From Vitreoscilla stercoraria DSM 513 (GTDB taxonomy: Bacteria > Pseudomonadota > Gammaproteobacteria > Burkholderiales > Neisseriaceae): DNA of 64,000 bases. Position numbers and translations under genes: made by a program. The stretch covers positions 101,147 through 165,146 of the forward strand of contig NZ_KB908022.1 in NCBI RefSeq assembly GCF_000382305.1. Reading direction: 5' to 3'. How positions within the stretch are numbered: the stretch's first letter is position 1; every line of letters starts with the position of its first letter. Shown piece by piece: positions 33,930-43,290 of the stretch. The notes beneath the pieces are model-generated. The model was not told the DNA's origin, did no database searches, and worked only from the letters and a program-made list of their open reading frames with translations.

Positions 33930-34850
33930 ATGAGTGATGCAATCAGTAACAAACATTTGGATTGGCTCGAAGCGGAGTCCATTTATATCATCCGTGAGGT
34001 GATTGCCGAATCGAAAAATCCTGCCTTGTTGTTTTCAGGCGGCAAAGATTCGGTGGTGTTGCTCGCGTTGGCATGCAAAGCGTTCACATATGGTGAGCGT
34101 GCGTTGCAATTGCCATTCAAATTATTGCATGTGGACACAGGTCACAATTACCAAGAAGTGATTGATTTTCGTGATCAAACCGTGGCACGTTTGGGTGTGG
34201 AATTGGTGGTCGGACATGTGGAAGATTCGATTGCCAAGGGTACGGTGGTGTTGCGCAGTGAATTGGATTCACGCAATGCAGCGCAAGCGGTGACTTTGCT
34301 TGAAGCAATCGAAGAACATGAATTTGACGCTTTGATGGGCGGCGCACGTCGTGACGAAGAAAAAGCACGTGCCAAAGAGCGTATTTTTTCGTTCCGTGAT
34401 GAGTTTGGTCAGTGGGATCCCAAAGCTCAGCGTCCTGAATTGTGGAGTTTGTACAACACGCGTTTATTCAAAGGCGAAAACATGCGTGTGTTCCCGATTT
34501 CCAATTGGACGGAAATGGACATTTGGCAATACATCGAGCGTGAAGGTTTGGCTTTGCCACCGATTTACTTTGCGCATGAACGTGAAGTGGTGGAAAAAAA
34601 TGGTTTGCTCGTGCCTGTGACACGTTTGACACCGAAAAAAGACGGTGACGTGAGCGAGATTCGTTCGGTGCGTTTCCGTACTGTGGGCGATATTTCGTGT
34701 ACTTGTCCTGTGGCATCGACTGCGGCAAATCCTGTCGACATTATCGCCGAAACCGCCCAAACCACGATTTCAGAACGCAGCGCCACGCGCATGGACGACC
34801 AAGTGTCTGAGTCTGCGATGGAAGAGCGCAAAAAAGCCGGTTATTTCTGA
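33930..34850 (+). CDS. cysD: Sulfate adenylyltransferase subunit 2 CysD
   Basis: The catalytic small subunit of ATP sulfurylase, 306 residues from the ATG at 33930, chosen because of its AAAGAAG site; a TTG six codons upstream is also open. The PP-loop SGGKDS lies in PALLFSGGKDSVVLL near residue 40, and family blocks MGGARRDEEKARAKER and PLYFAHEREV-like segments are clear. With CysN it forms APS from ATP and sulfate. Confidence 0.96.
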   Translation: MSDAISNKHLDWLEAESIYIIREVIAESKNPALLFSGGKDSVVLLALACKAFTYGERALQLPFKLLHVDTGHNYQEVIDFRDQTVARLGVELVVGHVEDSIAKGTVVLRSELDSRNAAQAVTLLEAIEEHEFDALMGGARRDEEKARAKERIFSFRDEFGQWDPKAQRPELWSLYNTRLFKGENMRVFPISNWTEMDIWQYIEREGLALPPIYFAHEREVVEKNGLLVPVTRLTPKKDGDVSEIRSVRFRTVGDISCTCPVASTAANPVDIIAETAQTTISERSATRMDDQVSESAMEERKKAGYF

Positions 34851-34926
34851 TTATTGCACTGAATATGAATGTTTTTCAGGACGCTTCTATCCATCATTAA
34901 GCGCCCTGAACAAAGGATGACACAGC

Positions 34927-36237
34927 ATGACAACCCCTGTTTCTGTATTGCGTTTTATCACCGCAGGTAGCGTGGACGATGGCAAATCGACTTTGATCGG
35001 TCGCTTGCTTTACGACAGCCAAGCCTTACTTGCCGACCAAGTGGCACAATTGAACAAACGCAGCGCTGGTGGCACGTTGGATTTGGCCAGCCTCACCGAT
35101 GGCTTGGAAGCCGAGCGTGAGCAAGGCATTACCATTGATGTGGCGTATCGTTATTTCAGCACGCCAAAACGCAAATTCATCATTGCCGACACACCCGGAC
35201 ACGAACAATACACGCGCAACATGGTTACAGGTGCATCGACTGCGGACGCTGCGATTGTATTGGTCGATGCCACCCGTTTGGATTTTGAGCAATCGCCATT
35301 GCAATTGTTGTCACAAACCAAACGCCATTCTACTTTGCTTAAGCAAATCGGTTGCCGCCATATTATTGTCGCGGTGAACAAATTGGATTTGCTTGATTAC
35401 AGCCAAGAAAAATTCAAACAAATTGTCACAGCTTACCGTCAATTGGCTGATACTATTGGTTTAAAAGATGTGTATTACGTGCCCATCTCGGCTTTGAATG
35501 GTGACAATATTGTCAATTCATCTGAGCACATGCCTTGGTTTGAAGGTGCGCCTTTGTTGACTTTGCTCGAAGGCTTGCCTGCGGCAGCGGATGAACAAAT
35601 TAGCGATACGCCTGAAGAAGCTTATTTGCCTGTGCAACGTGTGGCACGCCAAGATGGCAGCGCAGCAGATGATTTCCGTGGTTATCAAGGTCGCATTGAG
35701 GCGGGCGTGTTCAGTGTGGGTCAAGCGGTGCGAGTGGAACCTAGCGCACGCACCTCAACCATCAGTGCCATTTATGGTGTGCAAGGTGAAGTCGCACGAG
35801 CCAGTCGTGGCGATGTGGTGACCATCACTTTAACCGATGACGTAGACATTTCTCGTGGTGATGTGTTGGTAGCATCGGACAGTATCGTTGTGCCAACCAA
35901 ATTCTTATCCGCTACATTGAGCTGGTTGGATGAGCGTCCATTGAACACGGCACGCAAATATTGGCTCAAACACGGCACGCAAACCGTGTATGCCAAAGTC
36001 AAAGCGATTGATTATGTTTGGGACATGCAAACTTTGGGTCAAACGACTGAAGCGAATGATTTGAAAATGAATGACATCGGTCATGTGCGTTTGAGTTTGA
36101 TGAAACCGATTGCCGCTTTAGAATATGCCAACAATCGTGCGGCAGGTGCTTTCATTTTGATTGATGATGCTACCAATCACACCGTGGCTGCGGGCATGAT
36201 TGTGGCGACACAAGACCAAGATGATTGGGCGATTTGA
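34927..36237 (+). CDS. cysN: Sulfate adenylyltransferase subunit 1 CysN
   Basis: A 436-residue EF-Tu-like GTPase that drives APS synthesis with CysD. G1 is GSVDDGKST, G3 is DTPGHEQYTRNM and G4 is NKLD. There is no C-terminal APS kinase (CysC) domain, which fits a pathway that reduces APS directly. AAGGATG precedes the start. Confidence 0.96.
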   Translation: MTTPVSVLRFITAGSVDDGKSTLIGRLLYDSQALLADQVAQLNKRSAGGTLDLASLTDGLEAEREQGITIDVAYRYFSTPKRKFIIADTPGHEQYTRNMVTGASTADAAIVLVDATRLDFEQSPLQLLSQTKRHSTLLKQIGCRHIIVAVNKLDLLDYSQEKFKQIVTAYRQLADTIGLKDVYYVPISALNGDNIVNSSEHMPWFEGAPLLTLLEGLPAAADEQISDTPEEAYLPVQRVARQDGSAADDFRGYQGRIEAGVFSVGQAVRVEPSARTSTISAIYGVQGEVARASRGDVVTITLTDDVDISRGDVLVASDSIVVPTKFLSATLSWLDERPLNTARKYWLKHGTQTVYAKVKAIDYVWDMQTLGQTTEANDLKMNDIGHVRLSLMKPIAALEYANNRAAGAFILIDDATNHTVAAGMIVATQDQDDWAI

Positions 36238-36254
36238 TTGCTTGATGAACCAAG

Positions 36255-36282
36255 AGCGTCCTGTAAATGTTTACAGGACGCT
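36255..36282. repeat. Inverted DUS pair between cysN and cysJ
   Basis: GCGTCCTGTAAA (36256-36267) and TTTACAGGACGC (36270-36281) form a perfect 12-bp stem. No long T-run follows. Confidence 0.8.
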
Positions 36283-36316
36283 TCAAAATAAAAAAGTTTG
36301 AATTAAGGAACGCACG

Positions 36317-38131
36317 ATGCAAACTGTATTACCGTTGACACCTGAGTGGCAGCAACAACTCGAGCAATTTTCGCCAACGCAATTGGCATGGTTGTCAGGT
36401 TATTGCTGGGCAAAAAGCCAAGACAGCAATGCCGTAGCCGCTGCCACAGGCGTAGCGCCAAACGCCATTGCGACTGCTGTGGAAGCTACTGCGGCTGCAC
36501 CTGCTCGCAAAATCACTGTTTTGTCTGTGTCGCAAACAGGCAATGCGCGCCGTGTGGCAGAACAATTATTGGTGCAATTGCAAGAAGCGCAGTTGGATGC
36601 ACAAATCATTGCTGCGGGCGACTACAAAGCCAAAAACATTGCCTCTGAAGACATTGTTTTGATGGTGACGTCGACTCAAGGCGAAGGCGAAGCGCCTGAA
36701 GAAGGCGTGAGCTTGCACAAATTCTTGCATGGCAAAAAAGCGCCACAATTGAATGGTGTGTCGTTTGCAGTGTTGGGCTTGGGTGACAGCTCGTATCCGA
36801 ATTTTTGCCAAGCAGGCAAAGATTTTGATGCTGTGCTAGAGAAATTGGGCGCAACCCGTTTGGCGCCTCGTGTAGATTGTGATTTGGATTTTCAAGCTGC
36901 CGCAGATGCATGGCGCAACGATGTGGCGCAAACCGTGGTCGCTTTGGCGCAGCAAACATCGGTTTCAGCCGCAGTTGCCAGCAGTGCCGCGGTCGCTGTA
37001 GCCGTCACTGAGCAGCATTACACCAAAGAAAATCCATTCACAGCGACTTTGTCTGTGAGCCAAAAAATCACGGCCAATGAAGCGAACAAAGATGTGCGCC
37101 ACATTGAAATTGATTTGGGCGATTCTGGTATTCAATACACCGCAGGCGATGCTTTGGGTGTGTGGTTTGGCAATGATGAGGCTTTGGTCGATGAAGTATT
37201 GCGTTTGTCGGTGTTAGAAGGCAGCGAAAACGTGGTGTTGAGCAATGGTGAAAGTGTCAGCATTCGTGAAGCTTTGCTTCATCAAGATGAATTGACACAA
37301 AACACGCCACAATTTATCAAAGGTTTTGCACAAATCAGCCAAAATGCCGATTTATTGGCTTTGATTGAAGACAATAAAGCTTTACAGGCCGCTGTCGATT
37401 GCACACCGATTGTGGGCATTTTGAATGATTATCCACATCCATTGACTGCCGAACAATTGCACGGCTTGCTCCGTCCATTGACACCACGCATGTATTCGAT
37501 TGCATCTGCTCAAGCTGAAGTCGATGGCGAAGTGCATTTGACGGTCGGGCGTGTGGCGTATGAGCACCATGGCAATGCGTATACAGGTGGTGCATCGGGC
37601 TTTTTGTCTGACCGCTTGCAAGAGGGCGGTGATGTCAAAGTATTTGTTGAACCGAATAAAAACTTCCGTTTGCCTGAAAATGGTGACACGCCGATTATCA
37701 TGATTGGTGCAGGTACAGGCGTGGCACCGTTTCGTGCGTTTATGCAACAACGTGATAACAATGGCGACACTGGCGCGAACTGGTTGGTGTTTGGCAATCA
37801 AAAATTCACCGATGACTTTTTGTATCAAGCCGAATGGTTGCAATACCGCAAGAGTGGTTTGTTGACGGCTGTATCGACTGCTTGGAGCCGTCAAGGTTCT
37901 GAGAAAGTGTATGTGCAACACAAATTGCGTGAAAATGCGGCAGCGGTATGGCAATGGTTGCAGCAAGGCGCGCATGTGTATGTGTGTGGTGATGCTTTGC
38001 GCATGGCAAAAGACGTGGAACAAGCATTGCTCGACATCATCAGTGAGCAAGGTCAAATGAGTTTGGACGACGCGGACGAATATTTGAGCCAATTGCGTGA
38101 AGACAAGCGTTACCAACGTGATGTTTATTAA
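36317..38131 (+). CDS. cysJ: NADPH-sulfite reductase flavoprotein CysJ
   Basis: A 604-residue diflavin reductase passing electrons from NADPH through FAD and FMN to CysI. The flavodoxin-like FMN domain (about 70-215) has the phosphate loop SVSQTGNARRVAEQ; the FAD domain has RMYSIASA-type residues (PRMYSIAS) and GGASGFLSDRL; the NADPH domain has GAGTGVAPFRAF and ends with the family's C-terminal aromatic residue region (KRYQRDVY). ATTAAGGAACGC precedes the ATG. Confidence 0.96.
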   Translation: MQTVLPLTPEWQQQLEQFSPTQLAWLSGYCWAKSQDSNAVAAATGVAPNAIATAVEATAAAPARKITVLSVSQTGNARRVAEQLLVQLQEAQLDAQIIAAGDYKAKNIASEDIVLMVTSTQGEGEAPEEGVSLHKFLHGKKAPQLNGVSFAVLGLGDSSYPNFCQAGKDFDAVLEKLGATRLAPRVDCDLDFQAAADAWRNDVAQTVVALAQQTSVSAAVASSAAVAVAVTEQHYTKENPFTATLSVSQKITANEANKDVRHIEIDLGDSGIQYTAGDALGVWFGNDEALVDEVLRLSVLEGSENVVLSNGESVSIREALLHQDELTQNTPQFIKGFAQISQNADLLALIEDNKALQAAVDCTPIVGILNDYPHPLTAEQLHGLLRPLTPRMYSIASAQAEVDGEVHLTVGRVAYEHHGNAYTGGASGFLSDRLQEGGDVKVFVEPNKNFRLPENGDTPIIMIGAGTGVAPFRAFMQQRDNNGDTGANWLVFGNQKFTDDFLYQAEWLQYRKSGLLTAVSTAWSRQGSEKVYVQHKLRENAAAVWQWLQQGAHVYVCGDALRMAKDVEQALLDIISEQGQMSLDDADEYLSQLREDKRYQRDVY

Positions 38132-38158
38132 ATTTGAATTTGAATAAAAAATGAAGAT

Positions 38159-38193
38159 TTTACAGGACGCTTGTAATGTCAGCGTCCTGTAAA
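38159..38193. repeat. Inverted DUS pair between cysJ and cysI
   Basis: TTTACAGGACGCT (38159-38171) and AGCGTCCTGTAAA (38181-38193), a 13-bp stem with a 9-base loop and no T-run, just upstream of the cysI ribosome site. Confidence 0.8.
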
Positions 38194-38208
38194 CACAAGG
38201 AACACAAA

Positions 38209-39954
38209 ATGAGCACAAAAGACCCTCGCGCCAAATTGCCCGATGCACCGTTGTCTGACAATGAACGTTTGAAAAGTCAAAGCCATTTGTTGCGTGGCAC
38301 CATCAAAGAAGATTTGGGCGATGAATTGACAGGCGGCTTTAATGGCGACAATTTCCAATTGATTCGTTTTCATGGCATGTACGAACAAGATGACCGTGAC
38401 ATTCGTGCCGAGCGTGTTGAGCAAAAATTAGAGCCGTTGAAAAACGTGATGTTGCGTTGCCGTTTGCCCGGCGGCATCATTCAGCCACAACAATGGTTGG
38501 GCATTGATGCGTTTGCTACCGAACACACGATGTATGGTTCGATTCGTTTGACCAACCGTCAAACATTTCAATTTCATGGCGTCCTGAAACAAGACATCAA
38601 ACCAATGCACCAATGGCTTAACCAATTGGGCTTGGATTCGATTGCTACCGCAGGCGATGTGAATCGCAATGTGTTGTGTACATCCAATCCTGTGGAATCG
38701 TCTTTGCACCAAGAGGCGTATGAATGGGCGAAGAAAATTTCGGAACATTTGCTGCCTCGCACGCATGCGTATGCGGAAATTTGGCTCGATGGCGAAAAAT
38801 TTGCGTCCAGCGAAGACGGTGTGGAGCGTGAGCCGATTTTGGGCGAAACCTATTTGCCACGCAAATTCAAAACCACCGTGGTGGTACCACCGACCAATGA
38901 CATTGATGTACACGCCAACGATTTGAACTTTGTGGCGATTGCTGAAAATGGCAAATTGATCGGCTTCAATGTGTTGGTCGGCGGCGGTTTGTCGATGGAA
39001 CATGGCAATACCAAAACGTACCCTAACACCGCGCGCGATTTGGGTTATGTGCCTTTGGAATACACTTTGAAGGCCGCTGAAGGCGTGGTGTCGGTACAGC
39101 GTGATTGGGGCAATCGCTCTGACCGTAAAAATGCCAAAACCCGCTATACTTTAGAACGTGTGGGTGTGGATGTATTCCGTGAGGAAGTGGAAAACCGCAT
39201 GGGCGTGAAATTTGAGCCAACACGCCCATACGAATTCACGCATCGTGGCGATCGCATAGGTTGGGTTGAAGGCGAAGACAAAAAATGGCATTTGACTTTG
39301 TTCATTGAAAACGGTCGTTTGCTCGATTATCCAAACAAACCATTGAAAACAGGCATGCGTGAAATTGCCAAAATTCACACAGGCGATTTCCGTTTGACTG
39401 CCAACCAAAATTTAATCGTGGCGGGCGTGGCGAAAAAAGACAAAGCCAAAATCGAAAAATTGGCGCGTGAACACGGCTTGATGGCGGACAACATCAGCCG
39501 CCAGCGTGAAGCGTCGATGGCGTGTGTGTCTTATCCGACTTGCCCATTGGCGATGGCCGAAGCGGAGCGTTTCTTGCCTGACTTTACCACAGCGATTGAG
39601 CAATTATTGAGCAAACACGGTGTGGCGGACGAAGCGATTATTTTGCGCATCACCGGTTGCCCAAATGGTTGTGGTCGAGCCATGCTCGCGGAAGTGGGTT
39701 TGGTTGGCAAAGCGCAAGGTCGTTACAATTTGCATGTGGGCGGCAACACAGCGGGTACACGCATTCCACGTTTGTACAAAGAAAACATCACGCCTGATGA
39801 AATTTTGTTGATTTTGGATGCGTGGATTGGCGCGTGGGCAAAAGAGCGTTTAGATGGTGAATGTTTTGGTGATTTTGCCATTCGCAGTGGCATTGTGAAA
39901 CCTGTGGTGAATGCACCCGTAGATTTTTGGGATGTCAGCCAAGTGACGGTGTAA
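38209..39954 (+). CDS. cysI: NADPH-sulfite reductase hemoprotein CysI
   Basis: A 581-residue subunit that reduces sulfite to sulfide at a coupled sirohaem and [4Fe-4S] centre. The cluster ligands are Cys439 and Cys445 (CVSYPTC) and Cys484 and Cys488 (GCPNGCG, the last also bridging sirohaem). The ATG at 38209 has AAGGA seven bases before it and gives the family N-terminus; the frame stays open 11 codons upstream through the DUS pair. It completes the sulfate assimilation set with cysH, cysD, cysN, cysJ and cysG. Confidence 0.96.
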   Translation: MSTKDPRAKLPDAPLSDNERLKSQSHLLRGTIKEDLGDELTGGFNGDNFQLIRFHGMYEQDDRDIRAERVEQKLEPLKNVMLRCRLPGGIIQPQQWLGIDAFATEHTMYGSIRLTNRQTFQFHGVLKQDIKPMHQWLNQLGLDSIATAGDVNRNVLCTSNPVESSLHQEAYEWAKKISEHLLPRTHAYAEIWLDGEKFASSEDGVEREPILGETYLPRKFKTTVVVPPTNDIDVHANDLNFVAIAENGKLIGFNVLVGGGLSMEHGNTKTYPNTARDLGYVPLEYTLKAAEGVVSVQRDWGNRSDRKNAKTRYTLERVGVDVFREEVENRMGVKFEPTRPYEFTHRGDRIGWVEGEDKKWHLTLFIENGRLLDYPNKPLKTGMREIAKIHTGDFRLTANQNLIVAGVAKKDKAKIEKLAREHGLMADNISRQREASMACVSYPTCPLAMAEAERFLPDFTTAIEQLLSKHGVADEAIILRITGCPNGCGRAMLAEVGLVGKAQGRYNLHVGGNTAGTRIPRLYKENITPDEILLILDAWIGAWAKERLDGECFGDFAIRSGIVKPVVNAPVDFWDVSQVTV

Positions 39955-39972
39955 GCCATTTGATGATGTGTC

Positions 39973-40012
39973 ACAAGCGTCCTGTAAGTATTTACAGGAC
40001 GCTTGTTTTTTT
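39973..40012. terminator. Bidirectional DUS-pair terminator after cysI
   Basis: A 15-bp perfect inverted repeat (39973-39987 and 39992-40006) followed by a T-run, between convergent cysI and the methyltransferase gene. Confidence 0.88.
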
Positions 40013-40667
40013 AGCGTTGCGCTGTGGTGACATGAAACAAACGTGTGGCAACGCTTTGGTCTTTGCGTGTGACTTCGTCGTGAAAGCTTTTGGTGGTGAT
40101 ATTTTGAAAGCCTGTTTGCGTAAGCAATGCTTCTAATTTGTTGGGTGCATAAGGCTTAAATTGATGACCGACAAATGGCAAGGTTTGCAAAAATTCAGGA
40201 TCCATATACACCAAAGCCAAGCGACCTAAAGCGCTCAATTGTTGTTTGAGCTGGAGCAGCAAAAATTGGGGTTGATCCCAAAAATAAATGGTATTGACGC
40301 TCAAAATGCCATCGAATGCTTGTATGAACGAAGGAATATATTGACCATCGTAATGCCAAAACGTGGCGCGGTAATGGTTGACCATTTCTTGATTGAGCAG
40401 ATGCGCTTGTTCGCACATCAATTCGGAAATTTCCAAGCCTGTGTAATGGATGTCGCTGCGTTTTTTTAATAAAGGCGTGACATGGGCAGCATTGCCATGT
40501 CCGAGTTCTAAGACACGCCCATTGGGCGCCAAACGCATGCATTGCCAACCATTTAAGGTCATATTGATGTTGGTGGCGTGCATCATGTCGGCGATGTCTA
40601 AACCTTGTTCGCCTTGAGGGCAGGCTAATTGTTGTTCGATGGCTTGTAATTGTGGGGTGGTGGCCAT
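40011..40667 (-). CDS. Class I SAM-dependent methyltransferase
   Basis: A 218-residue protein with a Rossmann-like SAM fold: motif I is VLELGHGNAAHV near residue 51, and the acidic end of strand 2 is GLEIS. It resembles small-molecule methyltransferases of the methyltransf_11/25 groups. No substrate clue; it stands alone between cysI and a small plus-strand gene pair. Confidence 0.8.
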   Translation of the reverse strand: MATTPQLQAIEQQLACPQGEQGLDIADMMHATNINMTLNGWQCMRLAPNGRVLELGHGNAAHVTPLLKKRSDIHYTGLEISELMCEQAHLLNQEMVNHYRATFWHYDGQYIPSFIQAFDGILSVNTIYFWDQPQFLLLQLKQQLSALGRLALVYMDPEFLQTLPFVGHQFKPYAPNKLEALLTQTGFQNITTKSFHDEVTRKDQSVATRLFHVTTAQR

Positions 40668-40754
40668 AATGATGTATTCTAAAAAATGATGATAGTGGGC
40701 ATGATGCGGTGGTTGGGTTATTGTTATGATAACAGAATGAAGGCGGAGGTTTGG

Positions 40755-41138
40755 ATGAAAGCAAGCTTATTGGTGGTGTATTTGTTCCACAATGAGGTAA
40801 AAGTTTTGGCTTCAGACCAAAAAGCTTGGAATTTGGCATTGGCGTTTGCCCATCCACGCAGTTTGGTAGGGAATGTTCCTATTTTAGAACAAGGTTTGCG
40901 TTTGTTGTTGCAAGATTATTGGCATGAGCAGACTTATTTACAGCGTTATGTTGGTGTACAGAAAATAGTGTGGGTGTTACCGCCACAAATAGGTGGTTTG
41001 AGCTTTTTGGAACTGCGCGTATTAAAAGAATTGTCGCATGTTTTGTTGGGTGGGCGAATGTATGCTTATGTAATTGAGTCTGAGCCATTGAATTATGCGT
41101 ATTGGCAGGCGAAAATACCCACTTTAAAACGGCTTTGA
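40755..41138 (+). CDS. Hypothetical protein
   Basis: A 127-residue protein with no family I recognise. The start at 40755 is set by a strong GCGGAGG six bases upstream; the frame is open 23 codons earlier. The sequence is rich in Leu, Val, Tyr and Trp, without a clear signal peptide or membrane helix. It is followed after 22 bases by a secreted protein gene, so the two may be co-transcribed. Confidence 0.65.
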   Translation: MKASLLVVYLFHNEVKVLASDQKAWNLALAFAHPRSLVGNVPILEQGLRLLLQDYWHEQTYLQRYVGVQKIVWVLPPQIGGLSFLELRVLKELSHVLLGGRMYAYVIESEPLNYAYWQAKIPTLKRL

Positions 41139-41160
41139 ACTAGGGAAGAAGGTAAGGGGC

Positions 41161-41589
41161 ATGAAGCAAATATTGGCAGCAGGTGTGTTGATGGTGGCAA
41201 CGGCGTTTGCCCAAGCACAAAACTATAACAATGGCGAAGATTTATCGCGTTTTGTCACCAGTGAAGCGTTTGGAAAAATGTCGGCAGCTGAATTGAAACC
41301 GATACAAAAAAAAGTACAAGCGCATTTGGACAAATGTGTAGCGGCAACGGTCAAGCATTTACAGCAAGATTCTAAAAGCCATGATGGCGTGACAGCAGCG
41401 ATGGTGCAAAAACACTATCAAGTGTGGGTGCCATATTACAAAACTGGGTGTGAAATTTATGCTGCTGAGCATGAAGAAGAGGCACAAAGCCGTGCTAATT
41501 TGCAAATGCGCTGCGAAGTGTTTAGCCAATCGTCTTTTTACAGCAATTTATTGGCTTATCAACACAAACCATTGGAATCTTGCCAATAA
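41161..41589 (+). CDS. Putative secreted protein with conserved cysteines
   Basis: A 142-residue protein with a signal peptide (MKQILAAGVLMVATAFAQAQ, cleavage after about residue 20). The mature part is helical and charged with four cysteines (in HLDKCVAA, KTGCEIY, QMRCEVF and the C-terminal ESCQ), probably in disulfide bonds in the periplasm. The GAAGAAGGTAAGGGGC stretch before the ATG is a good ribosome site. Family and function not recognised. Confidence 0.75.
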   Translation: MKQILAAGVLMVATAFAQAQNYNNGEDLSRFVTSEAFGKMSAAELKPIQKKVQAHLDKCVAATVKHLQQDSKSHDGVTAAMVQKHYQVWVPYYKTGCEIYAAEHEEEAQSRANLQMRCEVFSQSSFYSNLLAYQHKPLESCQ

Positions 41590-41607
41590 TAGCGTCCTGT
41601 AAAGATG

Positions 41608-41640
41608 AAAAAAGATGCCGATCAAGCATCTTTTTTATTT
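41608..41640. terminator. Terminator between convergent genes
   Basis: AAAAAAGATGC (41608-41618) pairs with GCATCTTTTTT (41626-41636). A single DUS-like word at about 41591-41602 lies just before it. Confidence 0.85.
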
Positions 41641-41661
41641 CGATGAGGTTCATGGTATAGA

Positions 41662-42033
41662 TTAACGCAGGAATACAGACAAAATCACATTGCTTAAGGT
41701 GTTAATCAAAATATAATTTTGATCTACTTTGACCCAGCGTTGGTTTTTACCTGCTTTGGGTAAATGACGTTGTTCTTTGCTATCTGCCCAATATGCTTTG
41801 CCACGGTAGTTTTTGTTTAATACCTGCCCACGCTTCCAAGTTTGGTGTGCTTGTGTTTTTTTAGGTACAATTTTTTGTTGGTCTTGATATTGATTGTTGT
41901 TTTTGTGTGAGTATGATGGGTGGGGTTTTGTATGTGACGAATGAGATTGGCTGTGTTGTGGCGCGGCCATGGCAGGTATGGCAACCATGCTCATTAGACT
42001 GGCAATGATAGCGGTGGTGATCAATTTCTTCAT
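41662..42033 (-). CDS. RcnB-family periplasmic protein
   Basis: A 123-residue secreted protein with signal peptide MKKLITTAIIASLMSMVAIPAMA, a His/Ser/Gln/Lys-rich middle that could bind metal, and a C-terminal RcnB-type domain (HLPKAGKNQRWVKVDQNYILI). In E. coli RcnB is a periplasmic protein affecting nickel/cobalt homeostasis. No RcnA-type exporter gene is next to it here, so the metal role is only inferred. AAGGAGTTACTC gives a strong ribosome site. Confidence 0.78.
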   Translation of the reverse strand: MKKLITTAIIASLMSMVAIPAMAAPQHSQSHSSHTKPHPSYSHKNNNQYQDQQKIVPKKTQAHQTWKRGQVLNKNYRGKAYWADSKEQRHLPKAGKNQRWVKVDQNYILINTLSNVILSVFLR

Positions 42034-42291
42034 GAGTAACTCCTTAGGTTCTATCTGCTGTGGATGGAAACCATCTTAAGCGGTGAAACTTAGAGTTCAC
42101 TTAGAGAAATATAAAACTAGGTTAATCAATGCTGCATAAAATTTACATATTGTGCAGATGATTTTTTTGGCTCATGGGTGGGTCAATTTATTGTTTTACT
42201 TAAAGCGTAAATTTCAATATTAAATTTATCTAAAATAGGATATATTGAAAAAACATAACAATATCATGCGCAAATGACAGATTGAGATGAA

Positions 42292-43206
42292 ATGAATAAT
42301 AAGCTTTATCGTAAGCAAGTGCCTTCAACGCATGCGATGCGTTGCTTTGAAGCTGCTGCGCGACATTTGAGTTTTACCTTGGCAGCAGAAGAATTGAATA
42401 TGACGCAAAGTGCGGTTAGCAAACAAGTTGCCATGCTCGAGTACACCTTGAAAATTCAATTGTTTATCCGAGTACGTCAACGTTTGCAACTGGCGCCACC
42501 TGGACAATTGTATTTTCAAGAGGTCACACGTATTTTGGCTTTGATTGAAGAAGCTTCTTTGGAAATGTTGTCTTATGATGATCGTGCTGACAGCATTCGC
42601 ATCGCGACCCATCCTAGTTTTGGTACCAATTGGCTGATTCCCGCCTTGCAAGGCTTTCGAGAGCGACATCAGTATATTGAATTGACTTTTCAGGATTATG
42701 TGGATCCAAGCGACTTGGGCGCCGCAGACATTGATGTGGCATTCATTCATGGTGAAGGACATTGGGAAAATCTGAAGACCATCAAATTGTTTGATGAAGT
42801 GATGGTGCCGGTGTGTTCGCCTGATATGTTAGAGCGATATGGCTCAGATGGCATAGAGCAATTGTATTTAGAACAGCCTTTATTGCAATGTCGTACTCGA
42901 GTGGATGCTTGGTCAGAGTTTTTTGATTGTATGGATTTGGAGCATCCTAATGGTTATCGTGGCCCACGTTTTGAAACTTGGTCATCGTTGATGGCTGCGG
43001 CAGAGCATGATTTTGGCGTGGGGTTGGTGCCAGAATTTTTATTGCAAAAATATTTGAAGACGGGGCGTTTGGTGAAAATGTCGGCGCACAAATTAGAAAG
43101 TGCTGGTGCTTATTACATGGCGTATCCAGAACATTTTGCGGCAGAACCGAAAATCATGGCGATTGCCGATTGGATTCAAGAACACTTGTATGAAAAAAGC
43201 GCATGA
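42292..43206 (+). CDS. LysR-family regulator (GcvA type)
   Basis: A 304-residue regulator. The N-terminus VPSTHAMRCFEAAARHLSF and helix-turn-helix LAAEELNMTQSAVSKQVAML are typical of the GcvA/AmpR/TrpI branch. It lies just upstream of, and in the same direction as, the D-amino acid dehydrogenase gene and at the edge of the lysine/pipecolate degradation locus, so it probably controls this locus in response to an amino acid. That role is inferred from position. Confidence 0.88.
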   Translation: MNNKLYRKQVPSTHAMRCFEAAARHLSFTLAAEELNMTQSAVSKQVAMLEYTLKIQLFIRVRQRLQLAPPGQLYFQEVTRILALIEEASLEMLSYDDRADSIRIATHPSFGTNWLIPALQGFRERHQYIELTFQDYVDPSDLGAADIDVAFIHGEGHWENLKTIKLFDEVMVPVCSPDMLERYGSDGIEQLYLEQPLLQCRTRVDAWSEFFDCMDLEHPNGYRGPRFETWSSLMAAAEHDFGVGLVPEFLLQKYLKTGRLVKMSAHKLESAGAYYMAYPEHFAAEPKIMAIADWIQEHLYEKSA

Positions 43207-43290
43207 ACCAAGCACTAAAATTCGTTTGAAGACTGTTACAGGACGCTTGATACTCTTTGTTCACACATGATTAAAACAAACGGACTCAAA

